Below are positions 1-9,721 of a DNA stretch of 64,000 nucleotides, piece after piece (position 1 is the first letter of the stretch; the number at the start of each line of letters is the position of its first letter). The translations under genes and the position numbers were made by a program. The stretch comes from Puccinellia tenuiflora (taxonomy: Eukaryota; Streptophyta; Magnoliopsida; Poales; Poaceae). The stretch is taken from positions 1,019,094 through 1,083,093 of the forward strand of contig QRDG01000524.1 of the NCBI GenBank assembly GCA_012064385.1, written 5' to 3'. The notes under the pieces were generated by a model. That model searched no databases. It was not told where the DNA came from and saw only the letters and a list, made by a program, of their open reading frames with translations.

Positions 1-206
1 CGTGATCTCCTGATTTTTTTTTCCCGGATTATTAGTTCAACTAGACTAGACGTGGGCAAAGTTAGTTTTTGCATGCGGCGCGGTAAGATGCGAGAAATTA
101 GAGGGGGTTGTTTCGTACATTAGGTACCTAGAGAAGAGTTTAAACTACGCACGCACGCGAGAACGATCATCGCAGCAAATCTGGTAGAGCCCACTGTGTG
201 AACTAA

Positions 207-697
207 CGGTGTGTTCGGTTCTGGAATATGATGGAACGGAATGGAACGGTTCCGTTCCTAGGGACGATTGTTCCGTTCGGTTTCGGATGGGATGGAACGC
301 ACTAGTTCCACCGGAGGGAATATTCCTCCAATATCCAGAACGCACCGGTCCGGCCGATTCGGCCGGACGAGGTGGAACGGCACAGTGTTTGCCTCTAATT
401 AATCAAGTTTAACAATAATTAATCAAGTTTAGCAATAATTAATTAAGATTAAAAAAATAATTAATCAAGGTTAGGAATAATTAATCAAGTTTAGAAATAA
501 TTAATCGAGTTTAGGAACAATTAATCGACATTAGGAATAATTCCATTCGCATCCCATTCCATTTCATTCTTCCCCATTTCAAAACCGAACGCAGGAATGG
601 AATGGTTCCGTGACATTTTTTTGTCCAAACCGAACACACGGATGGAATGGTTCCGTGACAGTAGAATGGAATGGTTATTCTGGAACCGAACACACCC
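207..697. mobile_element. PIF/Harbinger (Tourist-like) MITE
   Basis: The two ends form an inverted repeat of about 20 bp (GGTGTGTTCGGTTCTGGAAT at the left, its near-perfect reverse complement at the right). The element is flanked by the trinucleotide TAA at 204-206 and 698-700, the 3-bp TWA target duplication typical of PIF/Harbinger elements. It is 491 bp with no coding capacity. The sequence next to both ends is rich in GGAATGG/GGAACGG, so the inverted repetition extends inward in degenerate form. A hAT origin is less likely because hAT target duplications are 8 bp. Confidence 0.75.
394..543. repeat. Degenerate tandem repeat inside the MITE, about 20-bp unit
   Basis: Seven imperfect copies of a unit close to AATAATTAATCAAGTTTAGG follow one another, drifting to ATTAATCGAGTTTAGG and ATTAATCGACATTAGG toward the right. 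It is confined to the centre of the MITE, so it expanded inside the element. Confidence 0.8.
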
Positions 698-789
698 TAA
701 ACTACTGAGAACACCCAAAACTCTGGATTCAGGCAAAAACAAAGTTCTGCTAGTAGCACTTCCGATAGTTCTGGTAACATGTACTCCGG

Positions 790-975
790 CACCGCGTTGT
801 TTACCTTCTCCTCTTGCTTCCCTTGCTCCACTTGTGCACACTCCGGCCCGTGAGAAACCCAGCAACAAGAGTGGAACCGAAATCGAACATGGAAAGGGAC
901 CTTCTTCTTCTGCTTGCCGCTACCGGACTTGGCGGGTTTGGAGGACGGCGGCGGGGCCTTCTCCTTCTTCGGGGC
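790..975 (-). pseudogene. RPS25: Fragment of the 40S ribosomal protein S25 gene
   Basis: On the minus strand, 975-901 encodes APKKEKAPPPSSKPAKSGSG followed by KQKKK, which is the N-terminus of plant ribosomal protein S25, a component of the small ribosomal subunit. It is preceded by a splice acceptor (ending GCAG at 976), fitting a plant arrangement in which the start codon sits in a separate first exon. A 70-bp GT-AG intron follows (900-831). The next exon (830-790) resembles WSKGKQKEKVNNAV but lacks one A near its start, which shifts the frame. After NNAV the similarity ends, so the rest of the roughly 108-residue protein is missing. This is a truncated, frameshifted relic that kept its introns, so it arose by DNA-level duplication or capture and not by retroposition. 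Confidence 0.75.
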
Positions 976-3860
976 CTGCGATGACAGGCGAGCGGGGCGG
1001 GGGTCGGTACGCATCCCGGCTGCGGCTGTGGGTGGATAGACGAATCGGCCGGTGAGGTGCACCTACCGGGAACTGAAGCACCGCGCGAGCCGAATCGCGG
1101 CGGCGCAGGCAGCCCCTCCACTCGCCGGAGACGACCCGCGGACGGAGTCCCTCCCCGGAGAAGACCCGCGGGTTGGAACCGCCTCCCTCTCCCTCCCTCC
1201 CGGGCTCGCCGAGGTGCGAGAGAGGTGTGACCCGTGGATGTCCGACCGGAGGTGCGCGACAGGCTCAACTCCCAGAGTCCCAGGAGTTATCCCGGTTGGG
1301 ATTGTTAGTTTTCCGGTGCGCCAGACAGATTGATGGTTGAGATTGACTGGGAAAATTAAAAGTTGAGATTCAATTTAGTTAAGCCCTACGAGTTTAAGGT
1401 TTGATTTAATTTTTTTGGTGATCTCACGCGAATCATGTGGGGAAAATTGGGAAATTATAATTCGGTCATTTTTTAAACTGCACGATGCCATGGCTTACTT
1501 CGGAATTGCAATCCAGTTTAACCCCAAATTTCTTTCCACTTAAATTTGGGCAACTAAACTAAGTAACCAACCTTTAGTTTTTTTTTCATAAAACCAAACG
1601 TCTCACTTCACGAGACCACGATAGACACAATTGCTTTAGGCTTAACTCCTTAGTGTCGCGCTAGTGCCTAGTAGCGGCATGCAAGGTACTTCGACCAACC
1701 CCTTCTCGTAGTCTCGCCTCACGCCACATCTCATATTCTCATCTCGATCTCCCTCGCCATTGTACAACTCTCGTCCCGTTATCCACTTTTTTAGATAAAA
1801 GGCAATAATGCCCAGCTTTAAATTAACAAAACTCAGAGTTTTACAATGGCAGTTACAGGCAGGGTGCAACGTTATGCACTTTCTCATCGATCCCGTCACA
1901 AATCTCGCCCCTAGGCCTCCGCCATGACTCCAACATTGATATTTCTACACCTGGGTGCCCGTTTTTATGACTGTATCCATTTGTGAGAACAACATGCGAG
2001 GAACGAGAGCTAAGATCGAGGTAGAAGGATGGGTGAGGTTGCCGAATGGGGGGGAGGAGAAGGTGTCATGGAAGAGAGGTGGAGATAATGGACGGAAATG
2101 GGTGGATCGGGATGGGACCGAGGGAATCTAGAGGCACATTCGTGATGTGATAGTACGGGTACCTGGGACTCCTTCGACATCAAATTGCATGTCAACAATA
2201 ACCAAAGGGAAGCACATTGAGTAGTCACCCATGCATAAACCATTAGTTTGGCTCATGTTCGAATAATTTGGCAATTCCTTGTCATAATTTTTCTCATGCT
2301 TTTTATTAGTGCTTCTGTTATTCGCTAGTCCTGTTGAATCTACCGTTTTACATTTACACTTTTGATTAGTCGTTTTGTTATTCACTTGCCCTTTTGAACC
2401 TACCATTTTACAATATATTTATGTGCTCTGTTTAAAAACCAACATTTTTATGAGCTCCCCATCACCTTACAGTCTTCAATTTTATGTATGTACCATTCCT
2501 TCACCAGATCTCCAACAATCTAACCGGAAGAGAGATCTAGAACAATTATCAAGACGTGCTTTATAGTAGCATTGATATGTCACTTCTAGTCTTGCTTAAC
2601 TTGAAAGGAAGGCCTCTTAACAATGTTTCTCTGGCGTAGTGCACTCCACCCATCTCCATGGAAGCTTCAGGGCACGGCTATGATTAAGCACACCCATACA
2701 ACCAAAGTCTTTTAGGCCTGCATATTGCATTCCCATTAATTATTTACCTTATCATTTTATAAGTTTATTAGTAAGTCTGATTTCTACGTTACACGGCTAC
2801 CATATTAAATCTAGAATGATCAATGCAAGAATCCTCACCGTCTCAACTATGTATGTACAAAAAGAATGAATCATTTAGAAAAACGGATGTTTTACTATAA
2901 AAAAAATCGGGTAGTTAAACTGTAATTGTTGTAAGAAAAGAAGAAGAAGGATAAGCATGTATGAAGGATGTCGTGGGGAGGAAAATATTTCACGTCATAA
3001 AGATCAACCCAATGAGAGACTTATCGTGAGAATATTTACTCTCCCTACCTCACAAGTATGTTAGTTTCTGTAAACTCAATTATGATGTTATCTGTTATAT
3101 CTCAATTTCAGCAATTTAGATGATATTTGCACAGCTCCAAACAAAGACCAAATGATCTCTCTCTTCAGGAATCATACATACAGAGCTAAACTTAGAACTG
3201 AAAGAACAATGGTTCCGTGGTGCTCCCTAATATGTTAGTCTCCGTCTCCATCCAGCAACTGTATACCTTAATTTCTCATCGGATTAAAAAAAAAACTATA
3301 GTTATCCAAAGCATGACCCGTAAAATTATTGCACTAGGATACTGAGTCTCAATAATTTCTTCATGTTTAAAATATATTCTGATTTATTTATATTTGTTGA
3401 CACTTGTATTGCACGTCCGCTATTACTATTATGGGAAGATAGCCGTCAGAGGGCAATCCGGATCGTGGCGTATTGTTAATATTCTAGACACAGTTAAGTT
3501 TTATAAGGTAATATGTCCACATATATAACACTTAAATATAAATAAAATTATTTTCAAAATACCTCACAAATTCCATACAACTCCAAAAAAAAGCTTTGAA
3601 AAATCGGTTTGCTCTCATGAATAAGGCACACATATTTTTAGGACGGGTATTTTACCAAGAATTTGAACAACAATACATCGATTATGGTGTACAAAATTGA
3701 TATCATTGTATTTGTATTGGAAAAACTTTCTGATGATATCAGTCTTATAACACATACACTTAGATAAATATTTGGTCAAACAAATTTTTTTTAAAGGGTG
3801 CTCCTTATTCACACATGAATGGAGGGAGTGGTATTTAGATTAATACATGAATTAAAGTTA
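976..3860. other. No recognisable gene
   Basis: The stretch 976-1270 is GC-rich and could be the first intron and leader belonging to the ribosomal protein S25 relic. From about 1300 the sequence is AT-rich with only short frames of no recognisable content. A MITE-end-like GGAGGGAGT occurs near 3822 without a partner that I could find. Confidence 0.5.
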
Positions 3861-4801
3861 CTCCCTCCATTTCTGAAAATAATGCGTGCACAGTTTTCAA
3901 AGTTTAACTTTATGGAGATATTTGTGGAGTATTAACATATTTTTAATATTGTGGGCATATTTTATTTTTGATCAGTGGTGACACATAGCACTTTGCAAAT
4001 GTATGTGATGACGATGCGATCTAGCAACTACTACTACCACCCAAAGATTCGATTTTTTTGTTGTTGCAGTTTCCCGATCTGTCTGAAAATTAGCTTGTTA
4101 TTTGTTCCTACTAACCTTTCTTTTCCTGTAAATAGATTGATGTAGATGAACAATTGTTGGTCACAAGTGCCTCTTTACTTCTGAACTGCTTCTTCTTCTT
4201 ACTGAGGCTCGATCTCACAGATATATTGATGTGAGTGTTGTAAACACAACCACTTTCAGATCCGTCATGGTGATGCCTAAGTACTTGCAATAGCTTATTA
4301 GTAGTGTTTATTTTTGCGATAACAAAGGATCCGGATTTAAAATGAAAAGTTAGTTTAAACTTGTGTTGTGAGCAGCCTGCATATCTTCTCCTTGTGCTAA
4401 CTTACATGACAATATATATTCAAGAATCGTGACCATCTTTCACTTCTAAACTGAATGAGTTGTTGGCATCATCGTCCACCATCACTAGATTCTCAACAAT
4501 AATAAAAACAGTGACATTGATGCGTATATACTCAAGAATCTAGTGACCATCTTTCAGTTCCTAAACTGAAAACACAGTCAGAATTCCGCAAAACTAAGGC
4601 AACTTCCTAATTTCATGCTTAAGTATGACTAACAGTATGATCAACAAAATGTGAGTTGTATGTTTATCATCAGAACTTTCTTTGAAATATGAATCCAATG
4701 GCATTCTTCTTATGGCATATGACTTAAATTTTGTCGGCAAAACTAATGGACAAATTTAGACCCAAAATAGGAAGCGGCCTTGTATTCAAAGACAGAGGGA
4801 G
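3861..4801. mobile_element. Possible Mariner/Stowaway-type element, long form
   Basis: It starts with CTCCCTCCATTTCTGAA after a TA and ends with a diverged complement (…CAAAGACAGAGGGAG) before a TA. The terminal repeats agree at roughly three quarters of the first 27 positions. At 941 bp it is longer than usual Stowaway MITEs and no transposase is visible, so it could also be two unrelated MITE halves. Call is tentative. Confidence 0.35.
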
Positions 4802-4803
4802 TA

Positions 4804-5496
4804 TCACGAAATAGAACTTGTATGCGGCAAAAAAATTCTACTTTCTTTTGAGATCACACAGAACTCAGGCTCCATGCAACTCAATTTTTGAAACCAAATC
4901 AAAATATTCATTTCTGGGTTCCAAACAAATTTAAAAAATATGTGAGAAAACATATAGATATTTAATACCTAGGTGTAAATTTTCATGAAATTATGTTATC
5001 ATATGGAACCTACACAAAAAGAAAAATATGAGGGCAAAAAACTAATTTTGTAATTCCTATGTACTTACAACCATATTTTTGTGAACTTTTTTTAGCCGAA
5101 AATAATGTGTGTTTTTAACAAAAACCAATTATATGTTCCTAGAAGTTTATTTGCTTCATGTGTCATTCCAAAAGAAAAAGTGTTTTCTTAAACTTCAAAA
5201 TGCAATCTCAATTTATAAAGATCCAGGATACATGTAGCCCGGGATTTATTTGTCTCCTCCCATATCTGGCCTCTTATTTTCTTCAAATATTAAATTTTAC
5301 CCAATTTACGAAAGAAAATCTCAAATTATCCAATCTAAGAAGTACGTACACTCTACATTTTAGTCCCTCACATATTAAGAGTTTACTAGTCTGCAGATTA
5401 GGTTGGAATATTTATCGCGAGGAAGCGCGTGCGTGCGTTGTTTCAGTTTTATCACACGAGCTGAATTATAGTAAGCTAACTAATGTACTAGATTAG
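4804..5496. other. AT-rich intergenic stretch
   Basis: No coding frame with recognisable content, no clear terminal repeats and no RNA gene seen. Confidence 0.5.
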
Positions 5497-5765
5497 ATTT
5501 CAGGAATCCTTGTCTAGGCTTACAAGTAATTAGTACCAAATAAATTAAGCAGATCACACATGCGCGCATGATCAGCAGCAAAAGTTGAAGCAATTAAAGA
5601 CCTGATATCTGATGATGTGATTGATTTGTTTCCTTTTTGCCAGCATATTCCTAATGCCGGGTTTTTTTTTCTGCGGGGATATTCCTACTTTTTTTTTGTT
5701 TTGCATGGCGGGGATATTCCACGGTCGATCTGTCTCTCTATATATATATCAAGATACCTCTCAAG
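5497..5765 (+). promoter_or_regulatory. First copy of a duplicated promoter region, gene body lost
   Basis: This block matches 6910-7150 with scattered substitutions and small indels: shared segments include CTTGTCT, CTTACAAGT, ACCAAATAAA, GCAGATCA, GCGCATGATCAGC and AATTAAAGA, ending in a CTCTCTATATATATA TATA box at 5738-5749. The second copy drives the HMA-domain gene, so this one is inferred to be the promoter of a lost tandem paralogue. A LINE fragment begins about 15 bp after the TATA box. Confidence 0.65.
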
Positions 5766-6388
5766 ATAATCTAGCCCAAAGAAGGTGGACACGTTGTAAA
5801 AAGTGTGTGTTTTGCGCCGCAGATGAGTCTGTGAAACATCTTTTTATACATTGTTGTTTTGCTCGAAACATTTAGAGATTAATCAACTTCACTTTCAATA
5901 TTTATCCACCTACTGGAATCACTAATATGTTTGGTAATTGGTTAAATGGAATTGATAGTAAGACTAAAGCGGGTATTAGGATCGGTGTTGCGGCTTTTCT
6001 TTAGGCAATTTGGAACTGTCGGAATGACATTGTTTTTAAGAAAGCGAATGTCTCTCATTTTATGCAGGTACTAAACAGGGCGATGTACTGGATTCATATG
6101 TGGGCATTCCTTCTGCCAGAGGATCAACGTGGTCTTATGGAGTCAGGATGTACTCGACTAATGGCAGTCGTTCGGGCTATCTTCAGCCGGGGTGGGTGGC
6201 AACACACTAGAAGGCTACATGCTTAAATCCACGGTGTTTAGCTGGTTGGTCTTTGTGGCCAAGTTATCTGATCCATGAATTGTAAACGTTTTGTAACTTG
6301 ATATTTGGTTAACTACGTTTTAATATATTGGCCGTGTGCATCATTTTGATGCAGAGGCTGGGGGTAACTCTCTATTTCGAAAAAAGTA
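5766..6388 (+). mobile_element. 5'-truncated LINE (non-LTR retrotransposon), 3' end
   Basis: The reading frame at 5783-5875 shows the zinc-binding segment that follows LINE reverse transcriptase (CVFCAADESVKHLFIHC, pattern CX2C…HX3C). Past an in-frame TAG at 5873 it continues with typical LINE C-terminal text such as AIWNCRNDIVF and WIHMWAFLLPEDQR, with another TAG before AIWN. The 3' end carries the characteristic GAGGCTGGGGGTAACTC…TTTCGAAAAAAG tail near 6350-6388. Everything upstream (endonuclease, reverse transcriptase) is missing, as expected from 5' truncation during target-primed reverse transcription. Weakly similar flanks (AAGATACCTCTCAAG and AAGTATCCTCTAAG) may be a decayed target duplication. 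Confidence 0.75.
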
Positions 6389-6640
6389 TCCTCTAAGTAC
6401 ACAATAAAAATACGTAGTGATAGAATATTTGAAAAACTGATGATTGAAATGTCTCAGGGAATTACAAAAGCCTTTTTCAAAAATCTATATTAGTCTGTAC
6501 ATAAAATATTTAGTACTACGCGTAATCAAATGCTTATGGTCAACATAGCACAACTACGAATATATGGCATGTTTATTTTTTATCACCAAAACTTCCAATA
6601 CAACCGTGAAAACATCAAACAATCATCTAAACCTGAAATC

Positions 6641-6827
6641 CTAAACCCTAAACCCTAAACCTGAAATCTACAAAAACTTATTTACCTATCTAGCGCAAAG
6701 TCTACGCATTAAAAAATATTAGGATCAATTTATGCCTAAAGCCTAAACCTGAAATCTACAAAAACTTATTTACCTATCTAGCGCAAAGTCTACGCATTAA
6801 AAAAATATTAGGATCAATTTATGCCTA
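6641..6827. repeat. 88-bp tandem duplication beside a telomere-like motif
   Basis: Positions 6641-6660 read CTAAACCCTAAACCCTAAAC, nearly three plant telomere units. Immediately after, the segment 6654-6741 is repeated at 6742-6827 with only one or two differences (an extra A in an A-run). The second copy begins GCCTAAACCTG where the first begins CCCTAAACCTG, so the duplication junction uses the telomere-like motif. Confidence 0.85.
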
Positions 6828-6909
6828 TCCATTTATAAGAGTAGAGTCCGTAAATTAAGTTATCGCAAAGCTGAGTTTAGGAAGCCAATTAACGTACGTA
6901 CGTATATAT

Positions 6910-7192
6910 ATTACATTCAAGGAAACCTTGTCTGCCGACTTACAAGTTATTACCAAATAAAGCAGATCATGCACGCGCCCGCGCATGATCAGCGCAAAAC
7001 TTTCGGAAATTAAAGATTTGATGTCTGATATTGCGAGCTGATTAATTACGAGGTTTCGTGCAGGAAGCTTCGCCGTTGATTATTTCCTCTCCTTTTCTTC
7101 TTCCCAATATGGCGGTCCACCTCCTCTCTCTATATATACCTGTATCGATGGGTGCATTCACGACCAGAATCCCTTTGACGGCGCCAAAGAAA
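6910..7192 (+). promoter_or_regulatory. Promoter and start of 5' UTR of the HMA-domain gene
   Basis: A TATA box (TATATATA, 7131-7138) sits behind a CT-rich stretch. It is the second copy of the block at 5497-5765. The sequence after it (7139-7192) ends in CCAAAGAAA, the same nine bases that reappear after the Mutator-type element at 8756-8764. The original leader therefore ran from about 7165 to 7192 and then from 8765 to the ATG at 8808. Confidence 0.6.
7184..7192. repeat. 9-bp target site duplication, left copy
   Basis: CCAAAGAAA directly precedes the left terminal inverted repeat; the identical right copy is at 8756-8764. A 9-bp duplication is the signature of Mutator superfamily insertion. 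Confidence 0.95.
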
Positions 7193-8755
7193 GAGTAAAA
7201 TTCATCTACCGTCACCGAACTCGACTGTGTATCTCGCTTTGGTCACCGGACTTCGGAATACCCGAAATACGGTCACCCAAGTTGCTTGAGTGGCTCAATA
7301 CGGTCACTGATATGATTTTGTATACGTATTTCGCGTAGCTGGCATACAGTTGACCAATTTGACCGCCATGATGGGCACTAATTAACTAGCCTACGTGGCA
7401 ACTAATTTGACTAATCACGCTGGTCCCACCTGTCAGCTGGAGAAATAAACAAATATTCTGCCGTGGCAACTAATTTGACAAATCACACTGGTCCCACCTG
7501 TCAGCTGGAGAAATAAACAAATATTCTGCCAATATTCTGCCGTGGTGGTGATTCGAACTCAAGAACCAAAACTAGCAGACGCCGCACTATTGCCACTACA
7601 GCGAACTATTGTTTATGTCTGTTATGTAGTATTACTTCTTACAATTAACGCGATGCCGTGAACTGGAGAACCCAATAGTACACTGAGGACACTTTCGTTG
7701 ATTACCTATCACATGTATGCTCTGAGGCCTGCACGTGCCCCACCAGCGGAGTACGTCGCCATAATAAGCTCCCTAATAAACGCAGAGGCAGAGACTAAGG
7801 CCGTGCTCGCACCTACGCCGGCGAGTCGTCATCATCATGGAGTGCAGGAGGATCACCGCGTGCCGGGAGAGAGACGCGAGGTTCAGTGTCCCTAACGTTC
7901 AACCTGCGGGACGTTCTTTAAGAGACGACGCAGTGCGGCAGAGCGCCGTCCGAGCCTGGTCACAGGGCGCACTAGCTCCTGCTCGTGGCAACCGGCAGCT
8001 TGTACTTGTTCTGCCGTCGGCCGTCACGGCGAGCGCGCGCATGGAGAGCTAGACCCGGCCGGAGGGCCCCGTCGACACGTCGCAGTTGGTGGCCCAGACC
8101 GGACTGTCAGGAGGCCGACTTCAGCCGCGACGCCGGAGCAGCAGCAGCTCGTGCTCGCCCGGATGAGCAACAACATCTCGCAGAGTGAGGCAGTTGGTCG
8201 TTCTACCTGTTGGCCGGCGGACCAGAAAGTGGCCAGGATGCCAGCTTCGAGTACCGCCTCACCGCGGCGGCTGAGCAGCAGCAGCTTGGGCTCGTGGAGA
8301 GGAACATCGTTACGTGCGGCAACGCCTCCGTCAACAAGGACAGTGCTTAACTCCAGCGAGTTGCTTTGTATACTAATATAGGACTCCACTTTGTAGACAA
8401 CAAATATTCCGTGGTGCAGTGGCGAATTGGCGATAGCCTGTTTTGCGGCCACCGTGAGTTCGAATCACCAGTTCGGCATTTTAAGAATTATTATAATTGT
8501 TTATTTCTCCAGCTGACTGGTGGGACCAGCATGATTTGTCAAATCAGTTGCCACGTAGGCTAGTTAATTAGTGCCATCGTGGCGGTCAAATTGGTCAACT
8601 GTATGCCAGCTAAGCGAAATACGTATGCAAAATCGTATCAGTGACCGTATTGAGACACTCAAGCAACTTTGGTGACCGTATTTCGGGTATTCCGAAGTCC
8701 GGTGACCAAAGTGAGATATAGAGTCGAGTTTGGTGACGGTAGATGAATTTTACTC
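7193..8755. mobile_element. Non-autonomous Mutator-like element (MULE) with long TIRs
   Basis: Terminal inverted repeats of about 260 bp (7193-7452 and 8497-8755) begin GAGTAAAATTCATCTACCGTC and are strongly similar throughout. A perfect 9-bp target duplication flanks them. Repetition continues inward at lower identity and includes a tRNA B-box-like GAGTTCGAATCACC in both arms. A 68-bp tandem duplication lies at the inner edge of the left arm (7395-7530). The interior (about 7690-8380) is GC-rich and coding-like, unlike the TIRs, which suggests a captured gene fragment (Pack-MULE). No transposase is encoded. Confidence 0.9.
7690..8350 (+). pseudogene. GC-rich gene fragment carried by the MULE
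   Basis: The interior of the MULE is GC-rich with grass-like coding bias. The best readable part is 8197-8348, which gives FYLLAGGPESGQDASFEYR, a Gln-rich piece, and VERNIVTCGNASVNKDSA before a TAA. Upstream parts need changes of frame to stay open. I do not recognise the protein family. Capture from a host gene is inferred from composition and from the position between TIRs. Confidence 0.4.
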
Positions 8756-8807
8756 CCAAAGAAAACTGTAGCGATCCACCATCGATCGATCGAGAAGGAA
8801 GCAGTTC

Positions 8808-9332
8808 ATGGAGCCGCGGCCAATTGTTTTGGAGATGTATGTGCACTGTGGCCGGTGCGCCGACGTGATCAGCCGATCAGTCGTGAACGCGTTCGGTACG
8901 TAACGCCGGCCGGCTGTACTATATATCACGCACGATCGATCGATCGATCGAGCTAGTTTTAGGATCTCACAACTAACCGCCATGGATTTTGCATGCAGGC
9001 GCCAGGAAGGTTCGTGCGTCGGTAGGGATGGGCATGGTGAAGGTCTACGGCGGCGAGCACCTCGACCCCTGGACGATCAAGTGTTTCCTCCGGCAACTTG
9101 GGGAGACGCGTCACAGACGTCACGGCGGTGGTGCGTCGTCGGGCGTCAGCATCACGTGGGGATAGTCCATATGAGGCCTTCGGAGGAGAACTACGCCCCG
9201 TACTACTACCAGTTGCCGCCGCCGCCGCCGCCGCCAGGCGGGTACTACGGTGGGCCGCCGCCGCCGGGCAGGTACTACGGTGGGCCTAGGCCGCCGCCAG
9301 GCAGGTACTACGGTGGTCCGAGATGGTTTTGA
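8808..9332 (+). CDS. HMA-domain protein (HIPP-like), apparently frameshifted
   Basis: Exon 1 (8808-8895) and exon 2 (from 8999) are separated by a 103-bp GT-AG intron. Together they encode a heavy-metal-associated domain: MEPRPIVLEMYVHCGRCADV carries the metal-binding CxxC at Cys14 and Cys17, followed by a beta strand-like VKVYGG and LDPWTIKCFLR. HMA proteins of this kind bind Cu, Zn or Cd or act as isoprenylated partners in stress signalling. The exon-1 frame ends at TAG 9163-9165, giving about 85 residues. Directly downstream, in another frame (9171-9332), lies a clear proline/glycine/tyrosine-rich tail with repeated GRYYGGP and PPPPPPP, typical of HIPP C-termini, ending in TGA. No short intron joins the two, so a small indel near 9100-9165 is the likely cause. 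The C-terminal CaaX box of classic HIPPs is not seen. A MULE now lies 53 bp upstream of the ATG. Confidence 0.6.
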
Positions 9333-9721
9333 TACCAGGTTGCGCCGATCCATGCTCTCGACGAGTTTTGCATGCTCTCCCAAGATTGTTTTAGTGGGTC
9401 CTAAATAAGTAATACGATTATAAAGCACTGCGTTTGAGTATTCTGTACCACCTACTGGGTGTCAGTTGCTTGTCGTGAAGAAGATAAACATATATCTCTT
9501 TTTCTTGCTCTCCCAAGGTTTTGTGCTCTGCCATAAAAGTACACATGTCGAAAGGAAAGTAGACATTTTTTCAGGACAATATGGTAATAGCGGAACCGGT
9601 ACATATTTTGGTATGCACATGTATAGCAGTTCCTCGAACAGACAAAATGAGTTTAAAAGCATGAATATATTACTCAAAGATAAGATAATAACGCGCCTGT
9701 ACACGCATGGATACAGAGGAA
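9333..9721. other. Spacer between convergent genes
   Basis: This holds the 3' flank of the HMA gene and the 3' flank of the F-box gene, which converge here. Nothing else recognisable. Confidence 0.5.

Noticed and set aside
801..1268. 155-codon minus-strand frame as an intact gene
   Set aside because: Only the segment at 830-804 agrees with ribosomal protein S25, and other S25 codons are in another frame across an intron; the long frame is a by-product of GC-rich sequence.
5740..5875. 84-codon frame at 5621-5875 as a host gene
   Set aside because: Its first half is promoter-region sequence and its second half is the LINE zinc-binding segment; the start codon lies upstream of a TATA box.
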